A stretch of 64,000 nt of DNA from Blautia hansenii DSM 20583 (lineage in GTDB: Bacteria; Bacillota; Clostridia; Lachnospirales; Lachnospiraceae), in NCBI RefSeq assembly GCF_002222595.2, contig NZ_CP022413.2, positions 2,000,001-2,064,000 on the forward strand. Direction: 5' to 3'. Position numbers and translations under genes: made by a program. Below, in pieces: positions 1 to 8,653 of the stretch (positions are counted from its first letter, which is position 1; each line of letters opens with the position of its first letter). Under the pieces are notes generated by a model, which was given only the letters and a program-made list of their open reading frames with translations, searched no databases and was not told where the DNA came from.

Positions 1-2
1 AA

Positions 3-689
3 ACTGAAGAAACAGATTTACAGGACAAAGAAATTGAAAACACTGTATCAGAAACAAGTGATGAGTCTAAAAAGAAAACATATTCTATTAATTTAGGTGA
101 AAAAGAATATACATTTGAATGTTCTTTAGACGAGGTTATTTATGCTTTAGAAACAGTTGTAAACAATACATATTCTGAGCAGGATAATACATATTACACA
201 GTTAAAGTATATGACAAGCATGTGGTTATGTTAGATTTATGGACTGGAAAAGCATTCAAGCAGAATTACAAAGTACGTTCTGGTTCTTATTCATTAACTG
301 GCGACAGAGTTGAAGTATATGCTCGTTATGTTACTAAAGAAGAAGAAACTGCTTTAGATGAAATGCGTAGTAAGTTTTCTGAAATGGAAAGCAAATTAAA
401 TGACTATATTGCTAAAGAAGAAGATGATAAAAAGAAAGAATTAGTAAGTTCAGAAGATTATTCCTTAATTTCCGATAGCGAAGATTTTAAGGCATTAGTT
501 GACAATATTAATGAATATTCTTTATCTGAATTAGCATCCAAATGTGATGCACTATTATTACAATGTGCAAAACAAAAAAATAATTTTAGTTTTTCCAACA
601 ATACAGATGGAAAAAGAAAAGTCCGTACAGGAAACCAACGAGAAGAAAAATACTCACCTTACGGAACATTATTTCAAGAATATAAGTAA
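3..689 (+). CDS. Phage head scaffold-like protein, C-terminal part (5' truncated by window)
   Basis: The frame is open from the first bases of the window, so the gene starts to the left. About 228 residues are visible. The first 20 or so are acidic linker, followed by a lysine/glutamate-rich helical stretch (EMRSKFSEMESKLNDYI) and a poorly conserved tail ending in LFQEYK. A charged coiled-coil protein just before decoration and capsid genes is the usual place of a scaffold, or of a prohead protease fused to a scaffold. No protease residues are visible in this part, so scaffold is an inference from position and composition. A terminator follows directly. Confidence 0.5.
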   Translation, partial: TEETDLQDKEIENTVSETSDESKKKTYSINLGEKEYTFECSLDEVIYALETVVNNTYSEQDNTYYTVKVYDKHVVMLDLWTGKAFKQNYKVRSGSYSLTGDRVEVYARYVTKEEETALDEMRSKFSEMESKLNDYIAKEEDDKKKELVSSEDYSLISDSEDFKALVDNINEYSLSELASKCDALLLQCAKQKNNFSFSNNTDGKRKVRTGNQREEKYSPYGTLFQEYK

Positions 690-699
690 AAAAATTTGA

Positions 700-722
700 A
701 GAACCTTGAGAGGTTCTTTTTT
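700..722 (+). terminator. Rho-independent terminator after the scaffold-like gene
   Basis: A 7-bp stem (AGAACCT/AGGTTCT) with a TGAG loop is followed by a run of Ts. It separates the scaffold-like gene from the decoration/capsid pair and probably reduces read-through rather than ending the operon. Confidence 0.8.
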
Positions 723-748
723 AGTGTAAAAAAGAAAGGAGACTTAAA

Positions 749-1210
749 ATGGTTGATTTTATTAAATTTACTAAGCATGCCTGTGCGGGTAGTTCAAAAT
801 TAAAAGCTACTACTGCCGGACATATTTACAATATTTTAATTGAACAGGATTTAGACAATGGTTCTGTGGTTGCTAAAGGCGATTACGTAAAACCAGAAGT
901 ATATAAAGCAAAAGATAGTACAGGATTTGCAGGGAAAATTGTTGATGTAGCTGCAAACGGAAATTTCTATGTAGAAGTTGAAGATCCGGGAGATGCAGTT
1001 TTACTGTTGCAAGTTCCTATGATTTATGAGGAATATACAACTGCTATGCAGCATGAATCTAATTTTTATAATGCAAATGGCGACATTGTAAGAGGCTATG
1101 AACTGTATAAAGGAGACATCTTTGAACTTTCTAAAGAAGGTTTTGAAGGCACTCCAGAAAAAGGTAAATCTGTAACTATTAACAGCAAGAAAGTAAAAGT
1201 TGAAGATTAA
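749..1210 (+). CDS. Probable head decoration protein
   Basis: This 153-residue protein has a strong ribosome binding site (AAAGGAGA) upstream of the ATG. It is rich in beta-type sequence and glycine, has no signal peptide or membrane segment, and ends in a lysine/valine-rich tail. It lies between the scaffold-like gene and the major capsid gene, where Firmicutes siphophages often carry a small capsid decoration or stabilising protein. I do not recognise a named family, so the role rests on position. The capsid gene follows after 16 bases. Confidence 0.45.
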   Translation: MVDFIKFTKHACAGSSKLKATTAGHIYNILIEQDLDNGSVVAKGDYVKPEVYKAKDSTGFAGKIVDVAANGNFYVEVEDPGDAVLLLQVPMIYEEYTTAMQHESNFYNANGDIVRGYELYKGDIFELSKEGFEGTPEKGKSVTINSKKVKVED

Positions 1211-1226
1211 AGGGAGGAGTAAGAAT

Positions 1227-1693
1227 ATGGTTAATAAAATAAATTTTTCAACAGAAAATTTACAGAACGTATTTGCTGTAAGAGACTATAACGAATTCTC
1301 CCAGTTAATGTTTGACACTGGAATGAATCGTGAAAAAGTTTCAAAAGATGAAGCAAATGATAAAATTCGTGAAATCATGTTTAACATTTTAGGAACAGAT
1401 AAATATTCCACAAAAAAAGAAATTAGACGTGCTTTCAGACGACATAAAGATGAAGTATTCGAGGTTATTGAAGAAACAGTTGAAAATCTGTTAGTTAGCG
1501 GATGGGGAGACAATCCTTTCTTCAATGAATTTGTAGAAATTAGAAACATGAATGATGGTGATACAAATGAATTTTATGTTCCTGACGATAGTATTCTAAC
1601 AGTTTCTGAATTATCAGGAAATCACCACGATATAGTACGTCAAAGATTAGCAGAAGGAAGTACATTCCGTGTTAAAACTTCTTGGTATGGGGT
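1227..1693 (+). CDS. Major capsid protein, exon 1 (joined to 2947-3568)
   Basis: The first 467 nt encode residues 1-155 plus part of a codon. I chose the ATG at 1227 because GGGAGGAG lies 7 bases upstream; an in-frame ATG at 1200 overlaps the previous gene and has no such site. The exon ends in GGGGT; reading on into the intron gives a stop at once. Joined to the second exon it encodes 362 residues in one exact frame, reading SWYGVKIYAEYEKF across the joint. Size, position after scaffold and decoration genes, and the absence of any other capsid candidate support major capsid protein. The fold (probably HK97-like) is inferred. Confidence 0.8.
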
Positions 1694-2946
1694 TAAATTT
1701 TAGCTCCAAAGTATTGTAAAATGCTTTAAAATTATAAACACATTGAATTGCTGGAAATCCTTAAAGCTAATTACACCACAGCATAAGTATGAAATATGAC
1801 TAAGTGCGAAGGTTGTGAAAACAGAAAAAAGTAATTAGATGATACATGGTTAAATCCTAAATATCAAAAGCAAGAAACACCTATTTTAGGTGTTTTTATT
1901 ATGCTCAAAATAGGCAATCAGCAGCGAAGCTCCGAACAGGAGAACGTTCAACGACTATCTCGTAAGAGAGTAGGGTTACAAGCTATTGGTAATTCGAAGT
2001 GGTGTGCAGTCACCTACGTGTGGCTGAAGATATAGTCTAATCTTTAGTGAAAGCTAAAGGGCTTTTGCCAACAAGGAGTAGCGTCCTAATGATAACATTT
2101 TTCGAAATAATTACAAAAAGAAGGTATTAATGAAAGATAATTTAACTGAAGAATTATGCGGTATTTACTGTATTGAAAATACAATAAACGAGAAAAAATA
2201 TATTGGAATGTCAAGGAATATAAAAAGAAGATGGAATGAGCATAAGTCTTATTTAAACAATCATACGCACGCAAATCAATATTTACAATCAGCGTGGATT
2301 AAGTATGGAGAAACAAATTTTAACTTTTATGTTCTTGAGTTGTGCGAAGAAAAAAATCTTAGCGAAAGAGAATGTCATTATATTAAATTATACAAATCTA
2401 TGTCGCATCAAAATGGATATAATTTAACCCCCGGAGGAGAAAATACTTCTATCGGTAAGGTTGTTATATGTCTAAAAGATAAATCCACCTATAATTTTGT
2501 GCATGAGGCAGCGAGCAGTGCAAATGTTAGTTCTGCAACAATGTCTATTTGGTGTAAACAAAAACGAAATTACATGTATCTGGAAGAATTTGATGAATTA
2601 AGTTCAGAAGAAAAAGATTATTGGATAAATTTTAATTGGGAAGAATATGATCATGTCAGATTAGGAAAAGCCCATTCTCGTGAAAACTTATCTAAAGAAA
2701 CACTGGAAAAATATAAGCAAGCCCTTACAGGAGAAAACAATCCAAGAGCTACTAAAGTATATTGTCCTCAATTAGATGAAGCATTTGATTGTATCAAATA
2801 TGCGTCAGATAAATATGGAGTTAATCGAGGAAGTATTACTTCATGTTTAAAAGGGAGATTAAAAAGTGCTGGTAAACATCCCGTTACCGGTGAAAAACTA
2901 ACATGGGAAAAAATCGAAAAATGATATCAATTGTTAAATAAAAATG
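1694..2946 (+). ncRNA. Group I self-splicing intron in the major capsid gene
   Basis: The 1,253-nt intron was placed from its own pairing. The exon ends in GGGGU, which pairs with GCUCC at 1703-1707 to give P1 with the required U.G pair at the splice site. The bases just 5' of that guide (AAATTTTA) pair with the first 8 bases of exon 2 (TAAAATTT), an 8-bp P10. The intron ends in G at 2946. Core elements are recognisable: P (ATTGCTGGAAA, about 1746), Q (AATCAGCAGCGAAGC, about 1916), R (GTTCAACGACTA, about 1946) and S (AAGATATAGTCT, 2027-2038). A homing endonuclease gene sits downstream of S, in the P9 region. Confidence 0.92.
2130..2924 (+). CDS. GIY-YIG homing endonuclease with NUMOD-type DNA-binding repeats
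   Basis: This 264-residue protein opens with the GIY-YIG nuclease module: GIYCIEN near residue 11, then KYIGMSRNIKRRW with the catalytic arginine region, and a conserved glutamate and GYNLTPGG motif further on (to about residue 110). The C-terminal part has a GENNPRA motif typical of NUMOD3 and a helical KYASDKYGVNRGSIT stretch like the NUMOD1/IENR1 domain, both of which bind DNA. It would cut intronless capsid genes at the insertion site and so spread the intron. AAGAAGG precedes the ATG. It lies wholly inside the capsid intron, 3' of the catalytic core. Confidence 0.93.
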   Translation: MKDNLTEELCGIYCIENTINEKKYIGMSRNIKRRWNEHKSYLNNHTHANQYLQSAWIKYGETNFNFYVLELCEEKNLSERECHYIKLYKSMSHQNGYNLTPGGENTSIGKVVICLKDKSTYNFVHEAASSANVSSATMSIWCKQKRNYMYLEEFDELSSEEKDYWINFNWEEYDHVRLGKAHSRENLSKETLEKYKQALTGENNPRATKVYCPQLDEAFDCIKYASDKYGVNRGSITSCLKGRLKSAGKHPVTGEKLTWEKIEK

Positions 2947-3568
2947 TAAAATTTACGCAGAGTATGAGAAGTTTATGACTGGTAAAATTGATTGGGCTAA
3001 ATTCATTCAGAAAATTTATGAAGCTTATGACAAACTTGTAAACGATATGGTATATAAAGCAGTTATGGCTGCTGGTACTAAGGTACTGCCTTCTAGTCAG
3101 TTTAATAAAACAGGTAAATTAGATGACACTACAAAAGCTCAGTTCGTAGAATTAATTGAAGATGTACAGGCTGCTACTGGCGATGAAGTAGTTATCATGG
3201 GTACAAAATCCGCTCTTTCTAAATTAAATGGTATGATTGCAACAGAGTGGATTTCAAACGGAATGAAAGATGAACGTCATACAACAGGTAGATTGGGAAT
3301 TTGGGAAGGAATCCGTCTGGTTGAAATTCCTCAGTCTTTCGCTCCTAATGATACAAGTAAAAAGCTGGTAGACAATACAAAATTACTGATTATGCCTGTT
3401 GCAGATAATAAGTTCATTAAAATCTTTAATGAAGGTGAAGCCAATATTAAAGAAGTTAATGATGGCAACACAAACATGGATATGACTATCGAATATGAAT
3501 TCCAGAAGAAAATGGGCGTAGCTACTATTGTAGGTAAAAAATTCGGTATGTGGACAATTGCTGGGTAA
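2947..3568 (+). CDS. Major capsid protein, exon 2
   Basis: This exon encodes residues 156-362 of the capsid protein. It begins at TAAAATTT, directly after the intron's terminal G; the apparent ATG at 2975 is an internal methionine (KFMTGKIDW), not a start, and no ribosome binding site precedes it. The segment continues with helices and a beta-rich C-terminal half ending in MGVATIVGKKFGMWTIAG, as in capsid proteins of this type. Read alone it would be a headless ORF, so annotation pipelines will probably split the gene. A terminator hairpin follows within 15 bases. Confidence 0.8.
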
Positions 3569-3580
3569 ACCAGTTTTTTA

Positions 3581-3608
3581 GAGGTGGTATAAAATTACCG
3601 CCTCTTTT
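3581..3608 (+). terminator. Terminator after the major capsid gene
   Basis: The stem GAGGTGGTA/TACCGCCTC (one G.T pair, 6-nt loop) runs into TTTT. It isolates the highly expressed capsid gene from the connector genes. Confidence 0.75.
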
Positions 3609-3632
3609 CAAATGGATAAAAAGGAGATAAAA

Positions 3633-4163
3633 ATGGCTAAAGCAACAAATGTAGAAGCTGTTATTAAAACAGCAAAACCAATAAAATCAGAACAAGAAAA
3701 AGTTGTTCGTAAATTTGAACCTGAAGATTTAGTTCTTGTACGTTCTATTACTCAGGGCACTCTTCTGCTTCCGGGAAGTAAGAGTCAAATACTTTATACA
3801 TGGGAATCTTATGGAGATATTGTACAGGTTGAATATCGTGATTTATATACTTTAAAAGCAAGTCGTTCAGGGTATTTATATAAACCATATTTTATAATTG
3901 AAGATGAAGAATTGCTAGAAAATCCACACTGGTCTGATTTAAAGAAATTATACGATAGTTTAATTACTACATCAGATATCAACACTATTATAAATCTTCC
4001 TGTTGCTGATTTTGAAGAAACTTTAAAAAGCCTTCCTGAAGGTTTTAAAGATGCAATTAAAATGGAAGTTTCAACGAGATTAGATGCAGGAACATTTGAT
4101 TCTATTAGTAAAGTAAAAATTGTAGATAAAATTTGTGGTACAGACCTTTTCAATCTCTTGTAA
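3633..4163 (+). CDS. Phage head or connector protein, unknown family
   Basis: The protein has 176 residues when begun at the ATG at 3633, which has AAGGAGATAAAA in front; the in-frame ATG at 3612 has none. It is soluble, with a lysine-rich first 30 residues, a beta-rich centre (RSITQGTLLLPGSK) and a helical C-terminal half. It lies first in the connector cluster, directly after the capsid gene. I do not recognise a family. A role in the head or head-tail joint is inferred only from position. Confidence 0.5.
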   Translation: MAKATNVEAVIKTAKPIKSEQEKVVRKFEPEDLVLVRSITQGTLLLPGSKSQILYTWESYGDIVQVEYRDLYTLKASRSGYLYKPYFIIEDEELLENPHWSDLKKLYDSLITTSDINTIINLPVADFEETLKSLPEGFKDAIKMEVSTRLDAGTFDSISKVKIVDKICGTDLFNLL

Positions 4164-4179
4164 AAAGGAGTGATAACCT

Positions 4180-4608
4180 ATGACTTCTTATGATGAAATA
4201 TATGAGAGATTTTCTACAAAAATTACAGATTATAAGTTGTTAGAGCTGTCTGATAAAGATGTTAGGATGATGCTGCATGATTGGTTAAATGGTGCTATAG
4301 CAAAATTTAGACGTTGCAAGACAGATTTAACAAATAGGGACGATGAATTAAACAGTTTTAGAGATGATTTATTAGATATTGAAAAAGAAATATTAGCTGA
4401 ACTAATGGTGGGAGAATGGTTAGCTCCACAATTGAATTCTGTATTATATACATCACAATTCTTTGGGGGTAAAGAAGAAAAATTTTATGCCCAAGCAAAT
4501 CAGCTTGATAAACTTATGGCTTTAAAAGAAACTAACCGTGTAAATTGCCTAAATCTCATGAGGGATTATGGTTATCAAAATTTTATTTGGGGACGTAAAA
4601 ATGAATAA
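4180..4608 (+). CDS. Putative head-tail connector protein
   Basis: This 142-residue, mostly helical, charged protein is preceded by AAAAGGAGTG. Its size and all-helical character, together with its position two genes after the capsid, resemble adaptor (gp6/gp15-type) proteins that bind the portal. It overlaps the next gene by 8 bases, showing translational coupling. The function is inferred from order. Confidence 0.45.
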   Translation: MTSYDEIYERFSTKITDYKLLELSDKDVRMMLHDWLNGAIAKFRRCKTDLTNRDDELNSFRDDLLDIEKEILAELMVGEWLAPQLNSVLYTSQFFGGKEEKFYAQANQLDKLMALKETNRVNCLNLMRDYGYQNFIWGRKNE

Positions 4609-4900
4609 AACAATTTATGGAACAGTTCCTATAAAATCCCTTAGAAACAATTATTCAGATATTATCAATCAAATCTATAAACTCTTACCTCTTAAAGAAA
4701 ATAATAATTCAGATATTGATTATTATTTTTCAACTCTTCTCTTCCGCATTCGTGGAATGTCAAATCTTTTTCCAAATGAACCAAGATGGATTACCATATT
4801 AGCTTTAATTGAAGCAGCTAGGTCTGAAAATGACTTTAAGCTATATAGGAAAGCTGTTTTAGACTCATGTTCAATTATAAAGAAAATGGGTGAATATTAA
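4601..4900 (+). CDS. Small phage connector-cluster protein, unknown
   Basis: The 99-residue protein starts at the ATG at 4601 inside the end of the previous gene; a longer frame from 4568 would overlap that gene by 41 bases and lacks a ribosome site. It is predicted helical, with no motif I recognise. Its stop at 4898-4900 shares a base with the next ATG, so the run of genes from 4180 to 7150 is a tight, coupled operon. Confidence 0.45.
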   Translation: MNKTIYGTVPIKSLRNNYSDIINQIYKLLPLKENNNSDIDYYFSTLLFRIRGMSNLFPNEPRWITILALIEAARSENDFKLYRKAVLDSCSIIKKMGEY

Positions 4901-5877
4901 TGCTTGAACTTTATAGAAAAAGACTTAAAACATCTGGGAATTATATGGGAGAAGCATTAAAAAAACAATCAGACATGATTATGGATAATACATTTACAAG
5001 AGACATTGCTTACAGGAAATGTTATATAGATAACCAGCCTGTAGATGCAAAATACATTGTACATACTTATTATAGCATCTCAAAAGACGCTGTAGATTAT
5101 CATTTACAGTTTAGACCTGGAGTACATTATCCTATTGGAACTTTTGTTGATATTCCAGATGATGTAGGAATGTATAACAGATGGCTAATTGTAGGTAGAA
5201 GTGATGAACCCCAGTTTGTTAAATATAATGTTTTGAAATGTAACTGGACATTTAAGTGGATTGTAAATGGTGTTATACACGAATGTTTAGGAGTATTGAG
5301 ATCACGCTCAAGTTACAACGCCGGAGTATGGCACGATTATTACACTACAACTCCAGAGAATCAAACACAATTCATCGTACCAACAAATGAACATACACAA
5401 ACAATAGATTACAATATGCGTTTTTTAATCAGTGATAATAAAATCAATCCTATTGCTTGGGAAGTATCAAAACGTGAAGATACTTTTCCGGTAGGAATAA
5501 CTAAAATCACTTTAAAGCAAGATTTATTTAATCCAAATATGGATAATAAGGAACTTATGATTGCTGATTACTATAAAAATAAAGTTTTAGAGGACAGTTC
5601 TGAGAAGGTTGAATATGAAATAACCTATTCAGGAAAACCTAATCTTAAAGTTGGAGGCTCGTATAAAACCTACTCTATTCCTAATATAGATTTTTGTTCA
5701 TGGAAAATCACTGGAATAGATACGAAAAATTATCAGGTTATCACACCTTACGACTCCAATCAAATAAAAATCAAAATCATTAAAGACTACAATTTAATAG
5801 GAAGTGTATTTACTTTATCTGCATACAAAGGTGATACACTGCTAGATGCAATAGATATCGAGGTGATTAGTATATGA
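4900..5877 (+). CDS. Putative head closure/neck protein with C-terminal Ig-like domain
   Basis: The protein has 325 residues. The first 90 contain an YRKCYIDNQPVD segment and beta strands, the middle is rich in tyrosine and tryptophan (KCNWTFKWIVNG), and the last 80 (LKVGGSYKTYS to DIEVISI) look like an Ig-fold appended to many virion proteins. It overlaps the stop of the gene before and the start of the gene after by a few bases. Position suggests head closure (gp16/gp10-like), and the Ig domain suggests exposure on the virion surface. Neither is proven by sequence alone. Confidence 0.45.
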   Translation: MLELYRKRLKTSGNYMGEALKKQSDMIMDNTFTRDIAYRKCYIDNQPVDAKYIVHTYYSISKDAVDYHLQFRPGVHYPIGTFVDIPDDVGMYNRWLIVGRSDEPQFVKYNVLKCNWTFKWIVNGVIHECLGVLRSRSSYNAGVWHDYYTTTPENQTQFIVPTNEHTQTIDYNMRFLISDNKINPIAWEVSKREDTFPVGITKITLKQDLFNPNMDNKELMIADYYKNKVLEDSSEKVEYEITYSGKPNLKVGGSYKTYSIPNIDFCSWKITGIDTKNYQVITPYDSNQIKIKIIKDYNLIGSVFTLSAYKGDTLLDAIDIEVISI

Positions 5878-6410
5878 TAAGAGATATCAACAATATAGAT
5901 GACTCTATTATTAAAGCTAAAAGAATTATAAAAGAAAAATTATATTCAGACCAAGATATTATTGAAGTGTTAAATAATCCTAAGCTTAATCCTGATGAGC
6001 CAGATACATATTTAGATGAAAATATATTTGATTATATTCGTGTTCCGGGAACAACAACAGATACAAAAAATTTTATATGCTTTGATATTAAGCAACAGTC
6101 AATGAATGTTAAAAATCAACACATGAGAGATATGCTTTTTATATTCAATGTGTGGGTGAATGAAGATAATATGAAGACACCTTATGGCATCTCTCGACAT
6201 GATTTGCTCGGTTATTTAATCAGAGATATATTTAATTACTCTAATATCTTAGGAGCACAATTAGTTGAAATTGCAGATGTTCCGGGAATTATGGATGCAT
6301 ATTCATCAAGCAGAACTATAACATTTAAAGCTATTCAACCAGCATCATTAAATGAAGCAGTAAAAACTAATAAATATGAATTTGAAAATTTTCATAGGAG
6401 AATATTATGA
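5874..6410 (+). CDS. Putative tail terminator/completion protein
   Basis: This 178-residue protein begins 4 bases inside the preceding gene. It contains FDYIRVPGTT and an MLFIFNVWVNED strand followed by a helix (LLGYLIRDIFNY), an alpha/beta arrangement compatible with the lambda gpU/gp17 tail-terminator fold. Order between neck protein and major tail protein fits. I would call it tail terminator only tentatively. Confidence 0.4.
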   Translation: MIRDINNIDDSIIKAKRIIKEKLYSDQDIIEVLNNPKLNPDEPDTYLDENIFDYIRVPGTTTDTKNFICFDIKQQSMNVKNQHMRDMLFIFNVWVNEDNMKTPYGISRHDLLGYLIRDIFNYSNILGAQLVEIADVPGIMDAYSSSRTITFKAIQPASLNEAVKTNKYEFENFHRRIL

Positions 6411-7150
6411 TTGATGAATTGAAATTATATGTTGGCGAAAAGTATAAAATAAATGACTGCATTGCTGTGAACAGTCCTACAATAGGAGATGTGATTTCTG
6501 TAGGAGAAAATAATTATTTTACCGTATTACATCTTTTAACTGCTATTCCATCTGATATGAAAGCAATGTTGTGGGATATGGGGATATGCTGGATGGATAT
6601 ATCTGATTTTGATTTTTTTTGTTTATTAACAAGAAATTTAACTTCTCAAGATACAAGAGTTTTTTTAGGAGATTTAGATTTAAGTATCATGGAATTCGGA
6701 CAGAATAATAAAACTGGAGAACATGTACTATTTCAGGAAAAACCTTCTGGTGAAGAAGTTATAATTGACAATCAAGTCTATCAACAAATCGTAAAAATTC
6801 TAAGAACAATTCATAATATTACACCAAAAGTTGAAAAAGTAAAATCCGATACTATGAAAGAATTACTGGTAGAAATCAATAGAGAAGATATTGCCAAATC
6901 TGCTAAAAAAGAAAATACTTCTACTCTTCTGCCGCTTATTTCTTCAATGGTGAATTCATCAGGTTTTAAATATGATGTAAATTCAATATGCAATTTAACT
7001 TATTATGCATTTATGGATGCGATAAGTCGAATAAATGCAATTAACAATGCCAATGCCATGCTTAGTGGTATATACGGTGGATTTGTTGATACGTCCAAAT
7101 TGGATAAAAACCAGTTGAATTGGATGAGAGATTTTAGAAAAGAAAAATAA
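6407..7150 (+). CDS. Unknown phage protein of the connector/tail cluster
   Basis: The protein has 247 residues. It is acidic in the first half (GDVISVGENNYFTV, then a WDMGICWMDISDFDFF stretch rich in aromatic residues) and basic in the helical second half. It is the last gene of the coupled run before a terminator. I do not recognise the family; the mix of an N-terminal globular part and a helical C-terminal part would fit an assembly factor as well as a structural protein. Confidence 0.45.
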   Translation: MIDELKLYVGEKYKINDCIAVNSPTIGDVISVGENNYFTVLHLLTAIPSDMKAMLWDMGICWMDISDFDFFCLLTRNLTSQDTRVFLGDLDLSIMEFGQNNKTGEHVLFQEKPSGEEVIIDNQVYQQIVKILRTIHNITPKVEKVKSDTMKELLVEINREDIAKSAKKENTSTLLPLISSMVNSSGFKYDVNSICNLTYYAFMDAISRINAINNANAMLSGIYGGFVDTSKLDKNQLNWMRDFRKEK

Positions 7151-7164
7151 ATTAGAAAGTTATT

Positions 7165-7188
7165 AGAACCTTTATAGGTTCTTTTTTA
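7165..7188 (+). terminator. Terminator before the major tail gene
   Basis: A perfect AGAACCT/AGGTTCT stem is followed by a T run. It is almost the same hairpin as the one at 700-722, suggesting a phage-specific terminator module reused in the genome. Confidence 0.8.
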
Positions 7189-7209
7189 TTACATAAAGGA
7201 GGATAAAAC

Positions 7210-7995
7210 ATGGATATTAATAATTTTGCCATTGACAGAGTTATAAATGGAACAATGTTTTCAAAAACTAATGGCGAGTTACTTTGGAGAGTTACACAGG
7301 TTACTAATCCAAGTTTAAATTGCGCTACTGAAACAACGGACATTGTAGATGCAATTGGTACACCAATTATGACATTAGATAGAGCTAAAACAGCAGAATT
7401 TTCCGGCGAAAACTCTCTGTTTGACTTAGGTCTGGCAGCAGCACAGCTCGGTAGCACTAAAGAAATTATGTCTAGTGAGAAAAAACAGATCGTTCCAATT
7501 AACGAAGAGTTTGTATTAGGAGAAGACGCTACTACTATTACATTAAGTAAAACACCAGTAGGAGCAATTCCATTTATTTATTTAATTAAAGCAGATTCTT
7601 CTGTTGCTGAAAAATATAAAAAAGGCAGTGAAGCTAATGCAACAGATTTCACTCATACAGACAAGCAGACTTCTATTAAATTACCAACAGGTTTAAAAGC
7701 TGGTATGAAGATTTGTGTTCCATATTCCTATGAACGTGAAGACGGTGTGTCTGTAACTAATTATGGAAATAAATTCCCGAAAGCTGGTAGATTCCTGTTG
7801 GATGTATTAGGTTATGATATTTGCAATCAGGAACATATTGTACATGCATTAGTTGAATTCCATAATGCTAAATTAACAGGTGATGTAGACTTCAACTTTA
7901 CTACAGAAGGAACACATCCATTTACAATTAAATGTTTACAGGATTACTGCGATGCAAATAAACGCCTCTTCACAATCTATGTAATTGATGAGTAA
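7210..7995 (+). CDS. Major tail tube protein
   Basis: This 261-residue, beta-rich protein has an excellent ribosome site (AAAGGAGGATAAAAC). The gene stands alone between a terminator and a hairpin, as expected for a strongly expressed tube subunit. The sequence has alternating short strands (TIKLPTGLKAGMKICVPYSY), a conserved NKFPKAGRFLLDVLGYD stretch and a DVDFNFTTEGTHPF segment near the end, in keeping with tube proteins of Clostridia siphophages. Position upstream of the chaperone and tape measure genes supports the call. Confidence 0.7.
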   Translation: MDINNFAIDRVINGTMFSKTNGELLWRVTQVTNPSLNCATETTDIVDAIGTPIMTLDRAKTAEFSGENSLFDLGLAAAQLGSTKEIMSSEKKQIVPINEEFVLGEDATTITLSKTPVGAIPFIYLIKADSSVAEKYKKGSEANATDFTHTDKQTSIKLPTGLKAGMKICVPYSYEREDGVSVTNYGNKFPKAGRFLLDVLGYDICNQEHIVHALVEFHNAKLTGDVDFNFTTEGTHPFTIKCLQDYCDANKRLFTIYVIDE

Positions 7996-8019
7996 TTAGA
8001 GAGTTTATCTCTCTAATTA
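7993..8019 (+). other. Hairpin after the major tail gene
   Basis: An 11-bp perfect stem (TAATTAGAGAG/CTCTCTAATTA, 5-nt loop) starts at the stop codon and ends 2 bases before the next ribosome site. It lacks a T run, so it is more likely an mRNA 3'-end stabiliser or a processing structure than a terminator. Confidence 0.55.
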
Positions 8020-8032
8020 TGGAGGTGCTTTT

Positions 8033-8368
8033 ATGAGAAAATGTTTATTATGTCAAAAAGAATATAAATATTGTCCATATTGTGCAGAAGACGCTTATAA
8101 ACCTAAATGGATGGTTTTATTTCATGACGAAAACTGTTCAGAGATATTTGATGTACTTCAGCGTCATGACCAAGGATTTTATACAGATGAAGAAGCCATT
8201 ATTCGTTTAAAATCATTGGACTTAACAGTGTTAAAAAATGCTACTGAAAATGTTAAAAATCAGGTTAAAAGAATACTTTCAAAAGAAGTGAAAGAGGATA
8301 AACAGGAAGAAATAAAATCTCCTGTAATGATAAAAAGTAATACGAAAAAAACAAACAATAGAAAATAA
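8033..8368 (+). CDS. Small phage protein with two N-terminal CxxC pairs
   Basis: This 111-residue protein begins with CLLC and YCPYC pairs within its first 17 residues, a compact treble-clef or ribbon-like zinc site. The remainder is helical and lysine-rich (KKTNNRK at the end). The ribosome site GGAGGTG is strong. It sits directly after the major tail gene. Its function is unknown; it could be an assembly factor or regulator. Confidence 0.55.
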   Translation: MRKCLLCQKEYKYCPYCAEDAYKPKWMVLFHDENCSEIFDVLQRHDQGFYTDEEAIIRLKSLDLTVLKNATENVKNQVKRILSKEVKEDKQEEIKSPVMIKSNTKKTNNRK

Positions 8369-8374
8369 GAAAGG

Positions 8375-8415
8375 TAGGAGGTGCGTTCAAAAAATAGAAT
8401 ACATCTCCTATTTTT
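8375..8415 (+). terminator. Terminator between small tail-region genes
   Basis: TAGGAGGTG pairs with CATCTCCTA (one G.T pair) across an 18-nt loop and is followed by TTTTT. Confidence 0.6.
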
Positions 8416-8437
8416 ACTTTGAAAGGAAAAAACGGAT

Positions 8438-8653
8438 ATGAGTCAAGTAAAATCGAAATTTGCAGAAATCCCTACACATTATGATACTAAAGATGTATGT
8501 AGGATTGTTAATATAAAACAACACATGTTGTACATGAAACACGGATTATTTCCAGTTGATATGTATTATAGCAAAGGGCTTTTAGTATATGTATACGATA
8601 AAGCTGAAAGTGAAGAATGTTATAAAAAATGGTGTGAAAGGACATTGGAATAA
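8438..8653 (+). CDS. Small unknown protein, possible DNA-binding helix-turn-helix type
   Basis: The 71-residue protein contains YDTKDVCRIVNIKQHMLYMKHG, which has the spacing of an excisionase/MerR-like helix-turn-helix, followed by a beta turn (LLVYVYDK). GAAAGGA lies upstream of its ATG. Its stop shares a base with the ATG of the RusA-like gene, so the two are co-translated. The function is a guess from pattern. Confidence 0.4.
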   Translation: MSQVKSKFAEIPTHYDTKDVCRIVNIKQHMLYMKHGLFPVDMYYSKGLLVYVYDKAESEECYKKWCERTLE

